Below are positions 18,219 to 26,444 of a DNA stretch of 64,000 bases, piece after piece. The stretch covers positions 6,591 through 70,590 of the forward strand of contig URLF01000001.1 in the NCBI GenBank assembly GCA_900548705.1, written 5' to 3'. The notes below the pieces were generated by a model. That model did not search any database. It was given only the letters and a program-made list of their open reading frames with translations, and was not told the DNA's origin. Made by a program: the position numbers and the translations under genes. Each line of letters begins with the position of its first letter. Within the stretch, counting starts at the first letter, position 1. This DNA comes from an uncultured Porphyromonadaceae bacterium. GTDB taxonomy: Bacteria > Bacteroidota > Bacteroidia > Bacteroidales > Muribaculaceae.

Positions 18219-20267
18219 ATGGCAACAACAAAAGGCACTATCGGCGTAACAACCGAGAATATCTTTCCCGTCATCAAGAAATTCCTTTACAGCGACCACG
18301 AAATATTCCTGAGAGAATTGGTCTCAAACGCAGTGGACGCCACCCAGAAAATCCGCACACTTTCTTCGTTCGGAGAATTCAAGGGTGAACTTGGCGAACT
18401 GAAAGTCAAAGTGACAGTTGACAAAGAGGCTGGAACACTTACAGTATCAGACCACGGTATCGGAATGACCGCCGAAGATATCGACAAATACATCAACCAG
18501 ATTGCCTTCTCAGGCGCAGAAGACTTCCTGGCGAAATACAAGGACAACACCAACGCCATCATCGGACATTTCGGACTCGGATTTTATTCGGCATTCATGG
18601 TGGCCAACAAGGTTGAGATTGTCTCCCTCTCATACAAGGATGGAGCTGAGGCTGTCCGCTGGGAATGCGACGGCTCTCCTGAGTTCACGATGGAAGCCGC
18701 CGACAAAAAGGAACGCGGCACAGACATCATCCTCCATATCGACCCTGAAAACGCCGAATTCCTTGAGCAGGCCCGCATCGATACCCTCCTGAAAAAGTAT
18801 TGCCGTTTCCTTCCCGTCCCCGTCATCTCCGGCAAGGAGCAGGAATGGAAGGATGGCAAGATGGTTGATACCGACCGTGACAAAGTGGTCAACTCCACCG
18901 AGCCTCTGTGGATGAAGAAACCGGTGGATCTCACCGACAAGGATTACATCGACTTCTACCACGACCTGTATCCCGGCCAGGATGACCCGTTGTTCTGGAT
19001 TCACCTCAATGTGGATTACCCCTTCAACCTGACCGGTGTACTCTTCTTCCCCAAAATCCACAATAATTTCGAGGTCACAAAGAACCGTATCCAGCTCTAC
19101 TGCAACCAGGTATTTGTCACCGATTCCGTGGAGGGAGTGGTGCCTGAGTTCATGATGCTTCTCCAGGGAGTGATAGATTCCCCCGACATCCCCCTGAATG
19201 TCTCCCGCAGCTACCTCCAGAGCGATTCAGCCGTCAAGAAAATCTCCGGCTACATCACCAAGAAGGTGGCATCACGCCTTGAAGACCTCTTCAAGACAGA
19301 CCGTAAGGACTTCGAGGGAAAATGGGATGACATCCGCCTCTTCATCGAGTACGGTATGCTTACCGACGACAAGTTCCGCGACGCGGCAATGAAATTCTGC
19401 CTGCTCAAGGACACCGACGGCAAGTACTACACCATCGATGAATACAAGACCCTCATCGAGGCATCGCAGACTGACAAGGATGGCACACTGGTATTCCTCT
19501 ACGCCACAAATCCCACCGAACAATACACTTACATCCAGGCTGCCAATGAAAAGGGCTATTCGGTTCTGCTGATGGACGGCCAGCTTGACAGTCACTTTGT
19601 AGGGCTGCTTGAACAGAAAATCGAGAAGAGCCGTTTCGTCAGGGTTGACTCCGACGTGGTTGAAAACCTTATCCCCAAGGCTGACAAGAAGAGCGCCGAC
19701 CTCTCGGCAGAACAGCGCGATATGCTGACCACCCTGTTCAACTCCCAGTTGCCGAAGGTAGAGAAGGCCCAGTTCTTCGTGACGTTCGAGGCATTGGGAG
19801 AAAACGGTGCGCCCATCGTCATCACCCAGAACGAATATATGCGTCGAATGAAGGAGATGGCCGCCATGCAGCCCGGTATGAACTTCTACGGAGAGATGCC
19901 CGACAGCTACAACCTGACCGTCAATGTGGACCAGCCTGTGGTAACCAAAATCACTGCTGCCGCAAAAGATGCACTGGAAAGCAAGCTGACTCCCCTCGCT
20001 ACCGCTATCAACGAGTCAAATTCGAAGATAGAGGCGGTGAACAAGGAGGTCAAGGACAACAAACCCACCGCTGAACAGGAGAAGCAGATTCAGGAACTGA
20101 TGAGCGTAGTGGAGAAAGACCGCAAGGAACAATCAGAACTGATTTCTGGCTATGCGGCTACCCAACCTGTTATCCGTCAGCTTGTAGACCTCGCGCTGCT
20201 TGGCAACGGTCTGTTGAAAGGTGCTGACCTGTCGGCATTCATCAGCCGTTCGGTCAAACTCCTATAA
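18219..20267 (+). CDS. htpG: Molecular chaperone HtpG (Hsp90)
   Basis: Cytoplasmic ATP-dependent Hsp90 chaperone of 682 residues. The N-terminal GHKL ATPase has ELVSNAVDATQK, DHGIGMT and GHFGLGFYSAF motifs. The middle domain carries the client and ATP-contact Arg in NVSRSYLQSD. The C-terminal dimerisation domain contains a Lys/Glu-rich helical segment (about 590-640). Length is slightly above E. coli HtpG, normal for Bacteroidota. The ATG at 18219 (MATTKGTIG) is chosen because the upstream in-frame extension runs into the clpC terminator hairpin. Confidence 0.97.
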   Translation: MATTKGTIGVTTENIFPVIKKFLYSDHEIFLRELVSNAVDATQKIRTLSSFGEFKGELGELKVKVTVDKEAGTLTVSDHGIGMTAEDIDKYINQIAFSGAEDFLAKYKDNTNAIIGHFGLGFYSAFMVANKVEIVSLSYKDGAEAVRWECDGSPEFTMEAADKKERGTDIILHIDPENAEFLEQARIDTLLKKYCRFLPVPVISGKEQEWKDGKMVDTDRDKVVNSTEPLWMKKPVDLTDKDYIDFYHDLYPGQDDPLFWIHLNVDYPFNLTGVLFFPKIHNNFEVTKNRIQLYCNQVFVTDSVEGVVPEFMMLLQGVIDSPDIPLNVSRSYLQSDSAVKKISGYITKKVASRLEDLFKTDRKDFEGKWDDIRLFIEYGMLTDDKFRDAAMKFCLLKDTDGKYYTIDEYKTLIEASQTDKDGTLVFLYATNPTEQYTYIQAANEKGYSVLLMDGQLDSHFVGLLEQKIEKSRFVRVDSDVVENLIPKADKKSADLSAEQRDMLTTLFNSQLPKVEKAQFFVTFEALGENGAPIVITQNEYMRRMKEMAAMQPGMNFYGEMPDSYNLTVNVDQPVVTKITAAAKDALESKLTPLATAINESNSKIEAVNKEVKDNKPTAEQEKQIQELMSVVEKDRKEQSELISGYAATQPVIRQLVDLALLGNGLLKGADLSAFISRSVKLL

Positions 20268-20299
20268 TAATTTGTTTTATAGACCTTTCTGCTACAAAT

Positions 20300-20350
20300 A
20301 CCTCCCTTTCCGCGACACACGCCGGAAGGGAGGTGTTTGTATATTTTTCG
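20300..20350 (+). terminator. Terminator after htpG
   Basis: ACCTCCC...TTTCCG (20300-20312) pairs with CGGAAGGGAGGT (20323-20334) with one bulged base, followed by a T-rich run to about 20348. The T run overlaps the next promoter's -33 region. Confidence 0.75.
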
Positions 20351-20367
20351 CGAAATTAGTAACTTTG
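20336..20367 (+). promoter_or_regulatory. Promoter of the BamA-like gene
   Basis: TTTG at 20336-20339 and TAACTTTG at 20360-20367 with a 20-base spacer give an exact Bacteroidota promoter. The start codon at 20395 follows closely. Confidence 0.75.
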
Positions 20368-20394
20368 CCGCGAATTTGTCAACTTATCCATCGC

Positions 20395-21597
20395 ATGATC
20401 TCAACGAAATCATTGAGGAAATTCGTCACAAGCGTCTCATTGTGTGTGTCTGCCTGCGCGGCTTTCGCAGACAATGATGTCATGGAGCTTGCCGACACAT
20501 GCACGACAGCACCCGGCGATACCATACTGATGGATAACAAGACTCATAAAAGGAACATTGTCCAGAAAATAATCGATTACTTCGGTCAGACCAACGCCGA
20601 AAAACCTGAGAAGAAATTTGATGTTTCTGTAATCGGAGGTCCGAGCTATTCCGCCGCCACATCTTTTGAAATCGCCGGACTTGTCTCAGGGCTGTACAAA
20701 TCGCGACGCGACTCCCTTACCCCCCGAAGCGATATCTCTATCTACGCCGAAGGCTCCGTAACCGGATTCTACAATTTCGGCATCAAGGGTAACCACATTT
20801 TTCCCGCCGACAAGATGAGAATCGTATATGATGCGAACTTTTGTCATTTCCCGTTGAAATTCTGGGGGATAGGATACGAGAACGGCATCAATGAAGAAAA
20901 CGAGAGCAAATACACCCTTCTGGAGTCGGCTGTGACCATGCAGTTCCTCTGGAAAGCTCCACACAGCATTTTCTTGGGACCATCAGTCAACTTCAATTAC
21001 CAGAAAGCCACAAAAATAGAGCGTCCCGAATTATGGGAAGGGCAGGAGCAGAGGGTTTTCTGCTACGGACTTGGTATTGTGTTCTCAATCGATACCCGTG
21101 ATTTGCCGACAAACGCCTCCAAGGGGTTTTATGTCGGAGTGCATCAACAATTCTTCCCCAAATTCATGGGCAACAAATATCCGTTTTCGATGACCGAAGT
21201 GTCAGCGATGTATTACCGGAAAGTGTGGCAGTCAGGGATTCTGGCATTCAGACTCCATGGAGCTGCCGCCTATGGTAATCCGCCATGGGGCATGTTGCCT
21301 ACGCTTGACAACGGCAATGCCGTAAGAGGTTATTACGAGGGACGATACCGCGACAAGAATGAAGCCGACATTCTCGTGGAACTGCGTCAGCATGTGTGGA
21401 GACGAAACGGCATCGTCGTGTGGGGTGGAGCAGGAACTGTGTTCCGGAAATTCAACCAAATCGGTTGGCACACTCTTCTGCCGTCATATGGAGTAGGCTA
21501 TCGCTGGGAATTCAAAAACAAAGTCAACGTCAGGGTAGATGTGGGTCTCGGTAAACATTCCAAATCCATAAGTTTTGGCATCAACGAGGCGTTCTGA
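20395..21597 (+). CDS. BamA/TamA-like outer-membrane beta-barrel protein
   Basis: A 400-residue secreted protein with a signal peptide ending near CAAFA (about 20-26). After about 60 residues the rest looks like an Omp85-type barrel: DVSVIGGPSYSAATSF at the first strand, and SIDTRDLPTNASKGFYV, a hallmark region of the surface-antigen (D15) domain. NGNAVRGYYEGRYRDKNE resembles the conserved VRGY segment of loop 6, and the chain ends in the strand SISFGINEAF. No POTRA repeats are visible, so it is not the essential BamA but a POTRA-less relative, common in Bacteroidota. Start chosen at ATG 20395, just past a well-formed promoter. The EptA-like pseudogene follows by 47 bases. Confidence 0.85.
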   Translation: MISTKSLRKFVTSVSLCVSACAAFADNDVMELADTCTTAPGDTILMDNKTHKRNIVQKIIDYFGQTNAEKPEKKFDVSVIGGPSYSAATSFEIAGLVSGLYKSRRDSLTPRSDISIYAEGSVTGFYNFGIKGNHIFPADKMRIVYDANFCHFPLKFWGIGYENGINEENESKYTLLESAVTMQFLWKAPHSIFLGPSVNFNYQKATKIERPELWEGQEQRVFCYGLGIVFSIDTRDLPTNASKGFYVGVHQQFFPKFMGNKYPFSMTEVSAMYYRKVWQSGILAFRLHGAAAYGNPPWGMLPTLDNGNAVRGYYEGRYRDKNEADILVELRQHVWRRNGIVVWGGAGTVFRKFNQIGWHTLLPSYGVGYRWEFKNKVNVRVDVGLGKHSKSISFGINEAF

Positions 21598-21644
21598 CCC
21601 CTGTATTACTATCACACATACCGAGTAAAGTAAAATCCAGTCCC

Positions 21645-23350
21645 GTGTCTTTAAAAAACAACATAATCTACCCGCTGAGAAAATTCTTCGGGGACGCAAG
21701 ATGGCTTGCGATATGGATTCCGCTTGTCCTGATTGTTCCCAATATCGCCTTGAGCATAACCGAACCGGTTTCATGGCTCAGCGCGGTTGTCAACATATTG
21801 CTCCCATACGGAGTGTATATGTTAATCATGACCTTGTGGAAACGGACTGGAATTTCCGCTTTGATGACAATCCCCTTTATGTTTTTCGCGGGATTCCAGA
21901 TTGTATTGCTATATCTCTACGGAGGGTCGGTCATCGCCGTCGATATGTTCCTCAATGTGGTGACAACAAATGTTTCGGAAGCGACCGAACTGCTTGGGAA
22001 TCTGATGCTGGCTATGGGGGTGGTGATTATTCTGTATGTCCCGGCCATAATCTGGGGAGTATATGCCACTGTCAGGAAGTCGAAACTTCAGAAGTCATTT
22101 AGAAAGACACTCGCACAGACCGGCGGCATAATAACTGTGGTTGGCGGGTTACTGGCGACTATCGCTGCGATGACAACAAGCGGATACAGCTTCATTCACG
22201 AGACATTTCCCTTGAATGCAATATCCAATATGATTGAAGCTTGCCACCGTTATGACGAGACTGAACGGCACGAAGAGTTGTCTTCCGGGTTCACCTATGA
22301 CGCACGTTTCACCGGGAATCCCGACGAAAGGGAGGTCTATGTGTTTGTCGTAGGCGAGACTGCGCGAGGAGACAACTGGCAACTCGGGGGATATGAGCGC
22401 GAGACCAATCCGCTTCTCTCTAATGAGGAAGGGCTGGTATTCTTCAAAAAATCCATTTCGGAGTCAAACACGACGCATAAAAGCGTACCTATGCTGATAA
22501 GCTTCGCTAACGCGGAGAATTTTGATTCCATCGCCCATTACAAAAGTATCATCACAGCTTTCAAGGAGGCCGGCTTCTCGACAGCGTTCATCTCAAACCA
22601 GCTGCGCAATCGCTCATTCACAGAGTATTTCGGCAATGAAGCCGACACCACAATATATGTGACAGACACGAAGGCCAAAAACCATCCCTATGATGAAGCG
22701 GTCCTCCAGCCATTAAGCCGTCTGCTGTCTGATTCATCTGCCCGCAAGCAGCTGATTGTCATCCATACATACGGGTCGCATTTCAAGTATCTCGACAGAT
22801 ACACCGAATCATTCTCTTTCTTCACTCGGACCAGGCGATAGACGCGAGCCTATCAAATCGGGATCAGTTGATAAACGCGTATGACAACACCATACGTTAC
22901 ACCGACTTCATCCTCCATTCAATCATATCGACTCTGCGGGAGCAAGATTGCCGCGCCGCGCTGATTTATGCGTCTGACCATGGGGAAGACATCTTTGACG
23001 ACGAGCGGCATCGTTTCCTCCACGCGTCGCCGGCCCCGACCTATTGGCAAATCCATCAGGCAAGTCTTGTATGGCTTTCACCCAAACTGACCCAGGATAA
23101 TCCGGAGATGGCCATAGCGTTGAAGGATAATTCCCGCAAACGCATATCTCCCCAGAAATCGCTTTTCCCGACCGCAATGCAGCTGGCATCGATTTCCTCC
23201 CCGTTGGTAGTGGATTCCCTGTCTCTGGTGTCGTCTCATTACCATCCGGCCCCTCCGGTCTACCTCAACGACCTGAATCAGCCGTTGCCCATCAACTCCT
23301 GCGGTCTCAAAGAAACCGACCTGAAAAAATTAACCCCGCTATTAAATTGA
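21645..23350 (+). pseudogene. Frameshifted EptA-type phosphoethanolamine transferase
   Basis: Lipid A phosphoethanolamine transferases of the alkaline phosphatase/sulfatase fold have several N-terminal membrane helices and a periplasmic catalytic domain, and confer polymyxin resistance. The first frame (GTG at 21645, stop at 22841) has about five membrane spans (20-190), then VVGETARGDNWQLGGYERE with nucleophile Thr239, and HTYGSHFKYLDRY. It then breaks off. The sequence continues in a different frame from about 22817, with SDQAIDASLSNRDQ, the metal site ASDHGEDIFDD and the distal His in RHRFLHASP, to 23350. One base appears lost between 22805 and 22825. Together the halves make about 568 residues, near full length. 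A real mutation or a sequence error are both possible; there is no homopolymer at the site. Confidence 0.85.
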
Positions 23351-23359
23351 GAAAATAAC

Positions 23360-23394
23360 AACCGCGTCGCTGCAATCACTGCTGCGACGCGGTT
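23360..23394. terminator. Bidirectional terminator between eptA-like gene and blaR-like gene
   Basis: AACCGCGTCGC (23360-23370) pairs exactly with GCGACGCGGTT (23384-23394), and the loop contains a further GCA/TGC pair. Genes converge on it from both sides. Confidence 0.85.
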
Positions 23395-23413
23395 AAGGTA
23401 TTAGTGTATGATG

Positions 23414-25120
23414 TTATTTCTTTTTTAGTTCGATGCGGATGACGGTTTCGGCCTTGTTGGACTTGTCTATCGACATTGATTCGATGTCGGTGGCCGGGAT
23501 GGACTTGAGGTCACCTTCATATCGTTCGCCGTTGACATAATAGACCACATTGTCGGGCATGCCGTCCGGACTTAACAGGAAATGGATTGTCTCACCATTC
23601 TGTTTCACCGAAACCCCAGACCAAGTGCTGGACTTCCCGGACTCATCTGTGCTTACAGAGGTTGAAACAGAGGTCGAGGTGGAGCCATCAGCGATTGCCT
23701 TGGTGTCATCCCCCACTGTACGGAAGTTGACCGGAAGCGCATACCAGACTGCGACAGGTTTCCCATTGGACATGCCGGGAGTCCATTTCGGGAAGGATTT
23801 CACCACTCTGATTGCTTCGGCGTCAAGACGGGAGTCAAGAGACCTGATAACCTGCACATCGCCGATTGATCCGTCTTTCTCGACCACGAATTTCAGCACC
23901 ACGCATCCATTGATGTCATCGGTGCCTTCGGGACGCTCGATGTTTGCGATGATATAATCCATCATCGCCCGCATCCCTCCGGGATATTCAGGCATCTGCT
24001 GGACAGCACTGGCAGTCTCGTCTGCTTTGTCTTCCTTGTCTGAATCAGAAGAGGAGGATGCCATCTCAACCGTTGTCCCGGCTGCAGAGGAGCTTACAGT
24101 GGAGACAGTGACGGTATTCACTCGTCCCTTGACTGCCGGCAGAGGAATGACTGAGATTTGTCCGTCCGCAGGATTTTCATTAACTTTGTCAATGGATTCC
24201 AAGGAACCCAACTGCGTGGAGGATACGGCTGACAAAGCGGAGGCAACCGCCGGAAGCTGTGAAATCCAGAAAGCAGCCCCGAGAGCGGGGAGCAGAAGCA
24301 GGGGACGCAATGCCCTGCGACGCGATGTCTTTTGATTGTACATCATAGTGATACGTTTTTTAAGTTTACTGTGATTGAGGCTGTTGGCAAGTGACGGGAA
24401 TCTCGCGCCGACAGCCTTTTTTATTAATAGCATCTGATATTCCTTAACATTCACGCCTGAAGAGATGACCCGGTCATCTGCCTGATACTCGTGGATGGTC
24501 TTGAGCTCCTCCCTCATCAGCCATGCGGCAGGATTGAACCACTGGAGCACGCATACGGCCTGGGCGAACAGCAAATCGAGCCAATGGCAGAATTCAACGT
24601 GACTCTTTTCGTGGAGCATTATCATCGGGCCATACTGCTCGAAATCCTTGCGGGGAATCACTATCGTGCGGCAAAAGCTGAACGGAGCAATCGATTCATC
24701 TTCCGTCAGTATCACATCCCTGCCATCTATACTTATCTTCTCTCCGTTATGGATGACCTTATGAAGCCGTATGAAATTAAATACTGTCATTATTGTGACA
24801 ACCGCCATACCGGCCATATAAACCCATACCAGAATGGAGAGACACACATCCCAGGGGGAAGATTGTTCCTCGACAAATTCCAGGGGAAATGCTTCAAGAT
24901 TTATGTCTATCGCCATTGCGGAATCAACGGATTTGACGGAAAGAATTCCCGAAAGCCATCTCCATAGAGAAGGAAAACCCATCGCGGCAATGTAAATCAA
25001 CCACAACACAAGACGGTTGACCTTATGGTAATTTTCCGAAGACAAAACCCATTTGTAGGCGAGATACATACAAGCCAGCAATATGGATGATGTCAATGAA
25101 TATGCGAGCAGCTGTCCCAT
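23414..25120 (-). CDS. BlaR1/MecR1-type M56 metallopeptidase with TonB C-terminal domain
   Basis: A membrane sensor-protease, likely cleaving its partner BlaI-type repressor when activated. The N-terminal half has membrane helices at about 5-25, 35-50, 95-120 and 180-200, with the zinc motif HEKSH (170-174) and Glu211 in IHEYQAD. A further membrane helix lies near 270-290. Instead of a penicillin-binding domain there is a TonB C-terminal domain (about 375-470), MPEYPGGMRAMMDYI to YALPVNF, and a short C-terminal segment (YYVNGERYEGDL) resembling the TonB-plug-like tails of Bacteroidota M56 proteins. The stimulus is therefore unlikely to be a beta-lactam. It is encoded 11 bases after the BlaI-like repressor gene, as one operon. 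Confidence 0.9.
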   Translation of the reverse strand: MGQLLAYSLTSSILLACMYLAYKWVLSSENYHKVNRLVLWLIYIAAMGFPSLWRWLSGILSVKSVDSAMAIDINLEAFPLEFVEEQSSPWDVCLSILVWVYMAGMAVVTIMTVFNFIRLHKVIHNGEKISIDGRDVILTEDESIAPFSFCRTIVIPRKDFEQYGPMIMLHEKSHVEFCHWLDLLFAQAVCVLQWFNPAAWLMREELKTIHEYQADDRVISSGVNVKEYQMLLIKKAVGARFPSLANSLNHSKLKKRITMMYNQKTSRRRALRPLLLLPALGAAFWISQLPAVASALSAVSSTQLGSLESIDKVNENPADGQISVIPLPAVKGRVNTVTVSTVSSSAAGTTVEMASSSSDSDKEDKADETASAVQQMPEYPGGMRAMMDYIIANIERPEGTDDINGCVVLKFVVEKDGSIGDVQVIRSLDSRLDAEAIRVVKSFPKWTPGMSNGKPVAVWYALPVNFRTVGDDTKAIADGSTSTSVSTSVSTDESGKSSTWSGVSVKQNGETIHFLLSPDGMPDNVVYYVNGERYEGDLKSIPATDIESMSIDKSNKAETVIRIELKKK

Positions 25121-25131
25121 TGAAGTGATTA

Positions 25132-25554
25132 TTACAGATTGGAATCTTTGATATTGTCTGCGACTGAACGGCGTTCGACAATATCTATTATCTGACGCAA
25201 CTCCTCGACTGAGATTTTCTCCTCCTCGACCAGTGCCGATACCGCCGACTTATATGAGTTATTGAAGAAATTGGCAACGAGGTCACGGAACGAGCGTTCA
25301 CGGAATTGCTCCTGACGGGATATGGCGTAGTAACGATGTGACGCACCGATTACCTCGTGGCCGATATGTCCTTTCTCTTCAAGAATCCTGACGGTTGTGG
25401 ATACGGTGTTGAAATGAGGTTTCGGTTCGGGATAAAATTCCAGCATCTCACGCACAAACAGAGAGCCATGAGTCCAGAGGATTTTCATGACGGCCATCTC
25501 CTTCTCAGTCAGAAGGGCCGGCTTGCGTCCGGGTTTATTTCCAGAATTAGACAT
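25132..25554 (-). CDS. BlaI/MecI/CopY-family transcriptional repressor
   Basis: A 140-residue winged-helix repressor. The N-terminal DNA-binding part (about 10-80) includes LTEKEMAVMKILWTHGSLFV and PHFNTVSTTVRILEEKGHI. The C-terminal helices (about 85-135) form the dimer and contain the region normally cleaved by BlaR. Start chosen at the ATG at 25554 (MSNSGNKPG), since residues before it do not match the family. It precedes the M56 sensor gene on the same transcript. A pair of dyads at 25595-25630 upstream of its -7 element is the probable autoregulatory operator. Confidence 0.93.
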   Translation of the reverse strand: MSNSGNKPGRKPALLTEKEMAVMKILWTHGSLFVREMLEFYPEPKPHFNTVSTTVRILEEKGHIGHEVIGASHRYYAISRQEQFRERSFRDLVANFFNNSYKSAVSALVEEEKISVEELRQIIDIVERRSVADNIKDSNL

Positions 25555-25585
25555 AATCGTTGATTGACATTGATATTGATATGGC

Positions 25586-25632
25586 AAAGGTAAAACTAAT
25601 TTTTTAGTTACGCAACTAAAAAATTAGTTTTG
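25586..25632 (-). promoter_or_regulatory. blaI promoter with tandem dyad operator
   Basis: The minus-strand -7 TACCTTTG lies at 25586-25593. Immediately upstream are two copies of AACTAA-N4-TTAGTT at 25595-25610 and 25615-25630, with centres exactly 20 bases apart. Together they form a perfect 18-base inverted repeat (25593-25610 with 25615-25632). A repressor bound there would block the promoter. Gene context makes the BlaI-like protein the likely ligand. Confidence 0.75.
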
Positions 25633-25752
25633 TTGTGATTTTTTTGAAGTGCGGGGTAAGACAGAGGGATGGAGCATTAACTACCCACCCTGAACTTTTA
25701 CCCTATATAATATGTTTAATGGGTGAAACAAAATTTCATAACACACAACAAC

Positions 25753-26319
25753 ATGGAATCGATTATCAATACTCACATTCCCGAATTCAAGGTACAGGCC
25801 TTTCATAACGGGGAATTCAAGACTGTGACCGACAAGGATGTCCTCGGCAAATGGGCAATCTTCTTTTTCTATCCCGCAGACTTCACTTTCGTGTGTCCGA
25901 CCGAACTTGAAGATATGGCCGAAAAATACGAAGACTTCAAGAAACTCGGCGTGGAAGTCTACTCTGTCAGCACTGACTCCCATTTCGTACACAAAGCTTG
26001 GCACGATACGTCAGAAAGCATCAAGAAAATCCAATATCCCATGCTGGCCGACCCGACAGGTCTTCTCAGCCGCGCATTCGGCGTGATGATTGAAGAGGAC
26101 GGCATGGCATACCGAGGCACTTTCGTCAGCAATCCTGAAGGAATTATCAAACTCGTCGAGATTCAGGACAACAGCATCGGGCGTAATGCCGAGGAGCTGC
26201 TCAGAAGGGTAGAGGCCGCGCAGTTCGTGGCAAGCCACGATGGCGAGGTTTGCCCCGCAAAATGGAAACAGGGTCAGGCCACACTGAAACCCAACATCGA
26301 CCTTGTGGGTAAGATTTAA
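25753..26319 (+). CDS. ahpC: Alkyl hydroperoxide reductase subunit C (peroxiredoxin)
   Basis: Typical 2-Cys peroxiredoxin of 188 residues that reduces peroxides in the cytoplasm and is recycled by AhpF. The peroxidatic Cys48 lies in DFTFVCPTE and the resolving Cys167 in GEVCPAKW. The TDSHFVHKAWH segment is also conserved. Start chosen at ATG 25753 (MESIINTHIPEF), matching the family; an earlier in-frame ATG adds ten unmatched residues. ahpF follows on the same strand, separated by a hairpin terminator at 26371-26420, so ahpC may be expressed at a higher level than ahpF. No OxyR site was recognised. Confidence 0.97.
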   Translation: MESIINTHIPEFKVQAFHNGEFKTVTDKDVLGKWAIFFFYPADFTFVCPTELEDMAEKYEDFKKLGVEVYSVSTDSHFVHKAWHDTSESIKKIQYPMLADPTGLLSRAFGVMIEEDGMAYRGTFVSNPEGIIKLVEIQDNSIGRNAEELLRRVEAAQFVASHDGEVCPAKWKQGQATLKPNIDLVGKI

Positions 26320-26370
26320 TTCTTCCGATGCGACCGGGTGTCGATAAACGCCCCCCGAGCATAAATGAAT

Positions 26371-26420
26371 TAACCCGGATAATCAATCGTTTACGCGCAC
26401 TGGATTATCCGGGTTATTTT
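26371..26420 (+). terminator. Terminator or attenuator between ahpC and ahpF
   Basis: A perfect 14-base repeat, TAACCCGGATAATC (26371-26384) with its complement (26403-26416), 18-base loop, then TTTT. It can limit read-through from ahpC into ahpF. Confidence 0.75.
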
Positions 26421-26444
26421 CCATAATAAGCAAACCACACAACT

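Noticed and set aside
22817..22830. Programmed ribosomal frameshift in the EptA-like gene
   Set aside because: No slippery heptamer or homopolymer was seen at the junction; a mutation or sequence error is simpler.
23414..25554. Beta-lactam resistance BlaR-BlaI system
   Set aside because: The sensor has a TonB C-terminal domain in place of the penicillin-binding domain, and no beta-lactamase gene is present.
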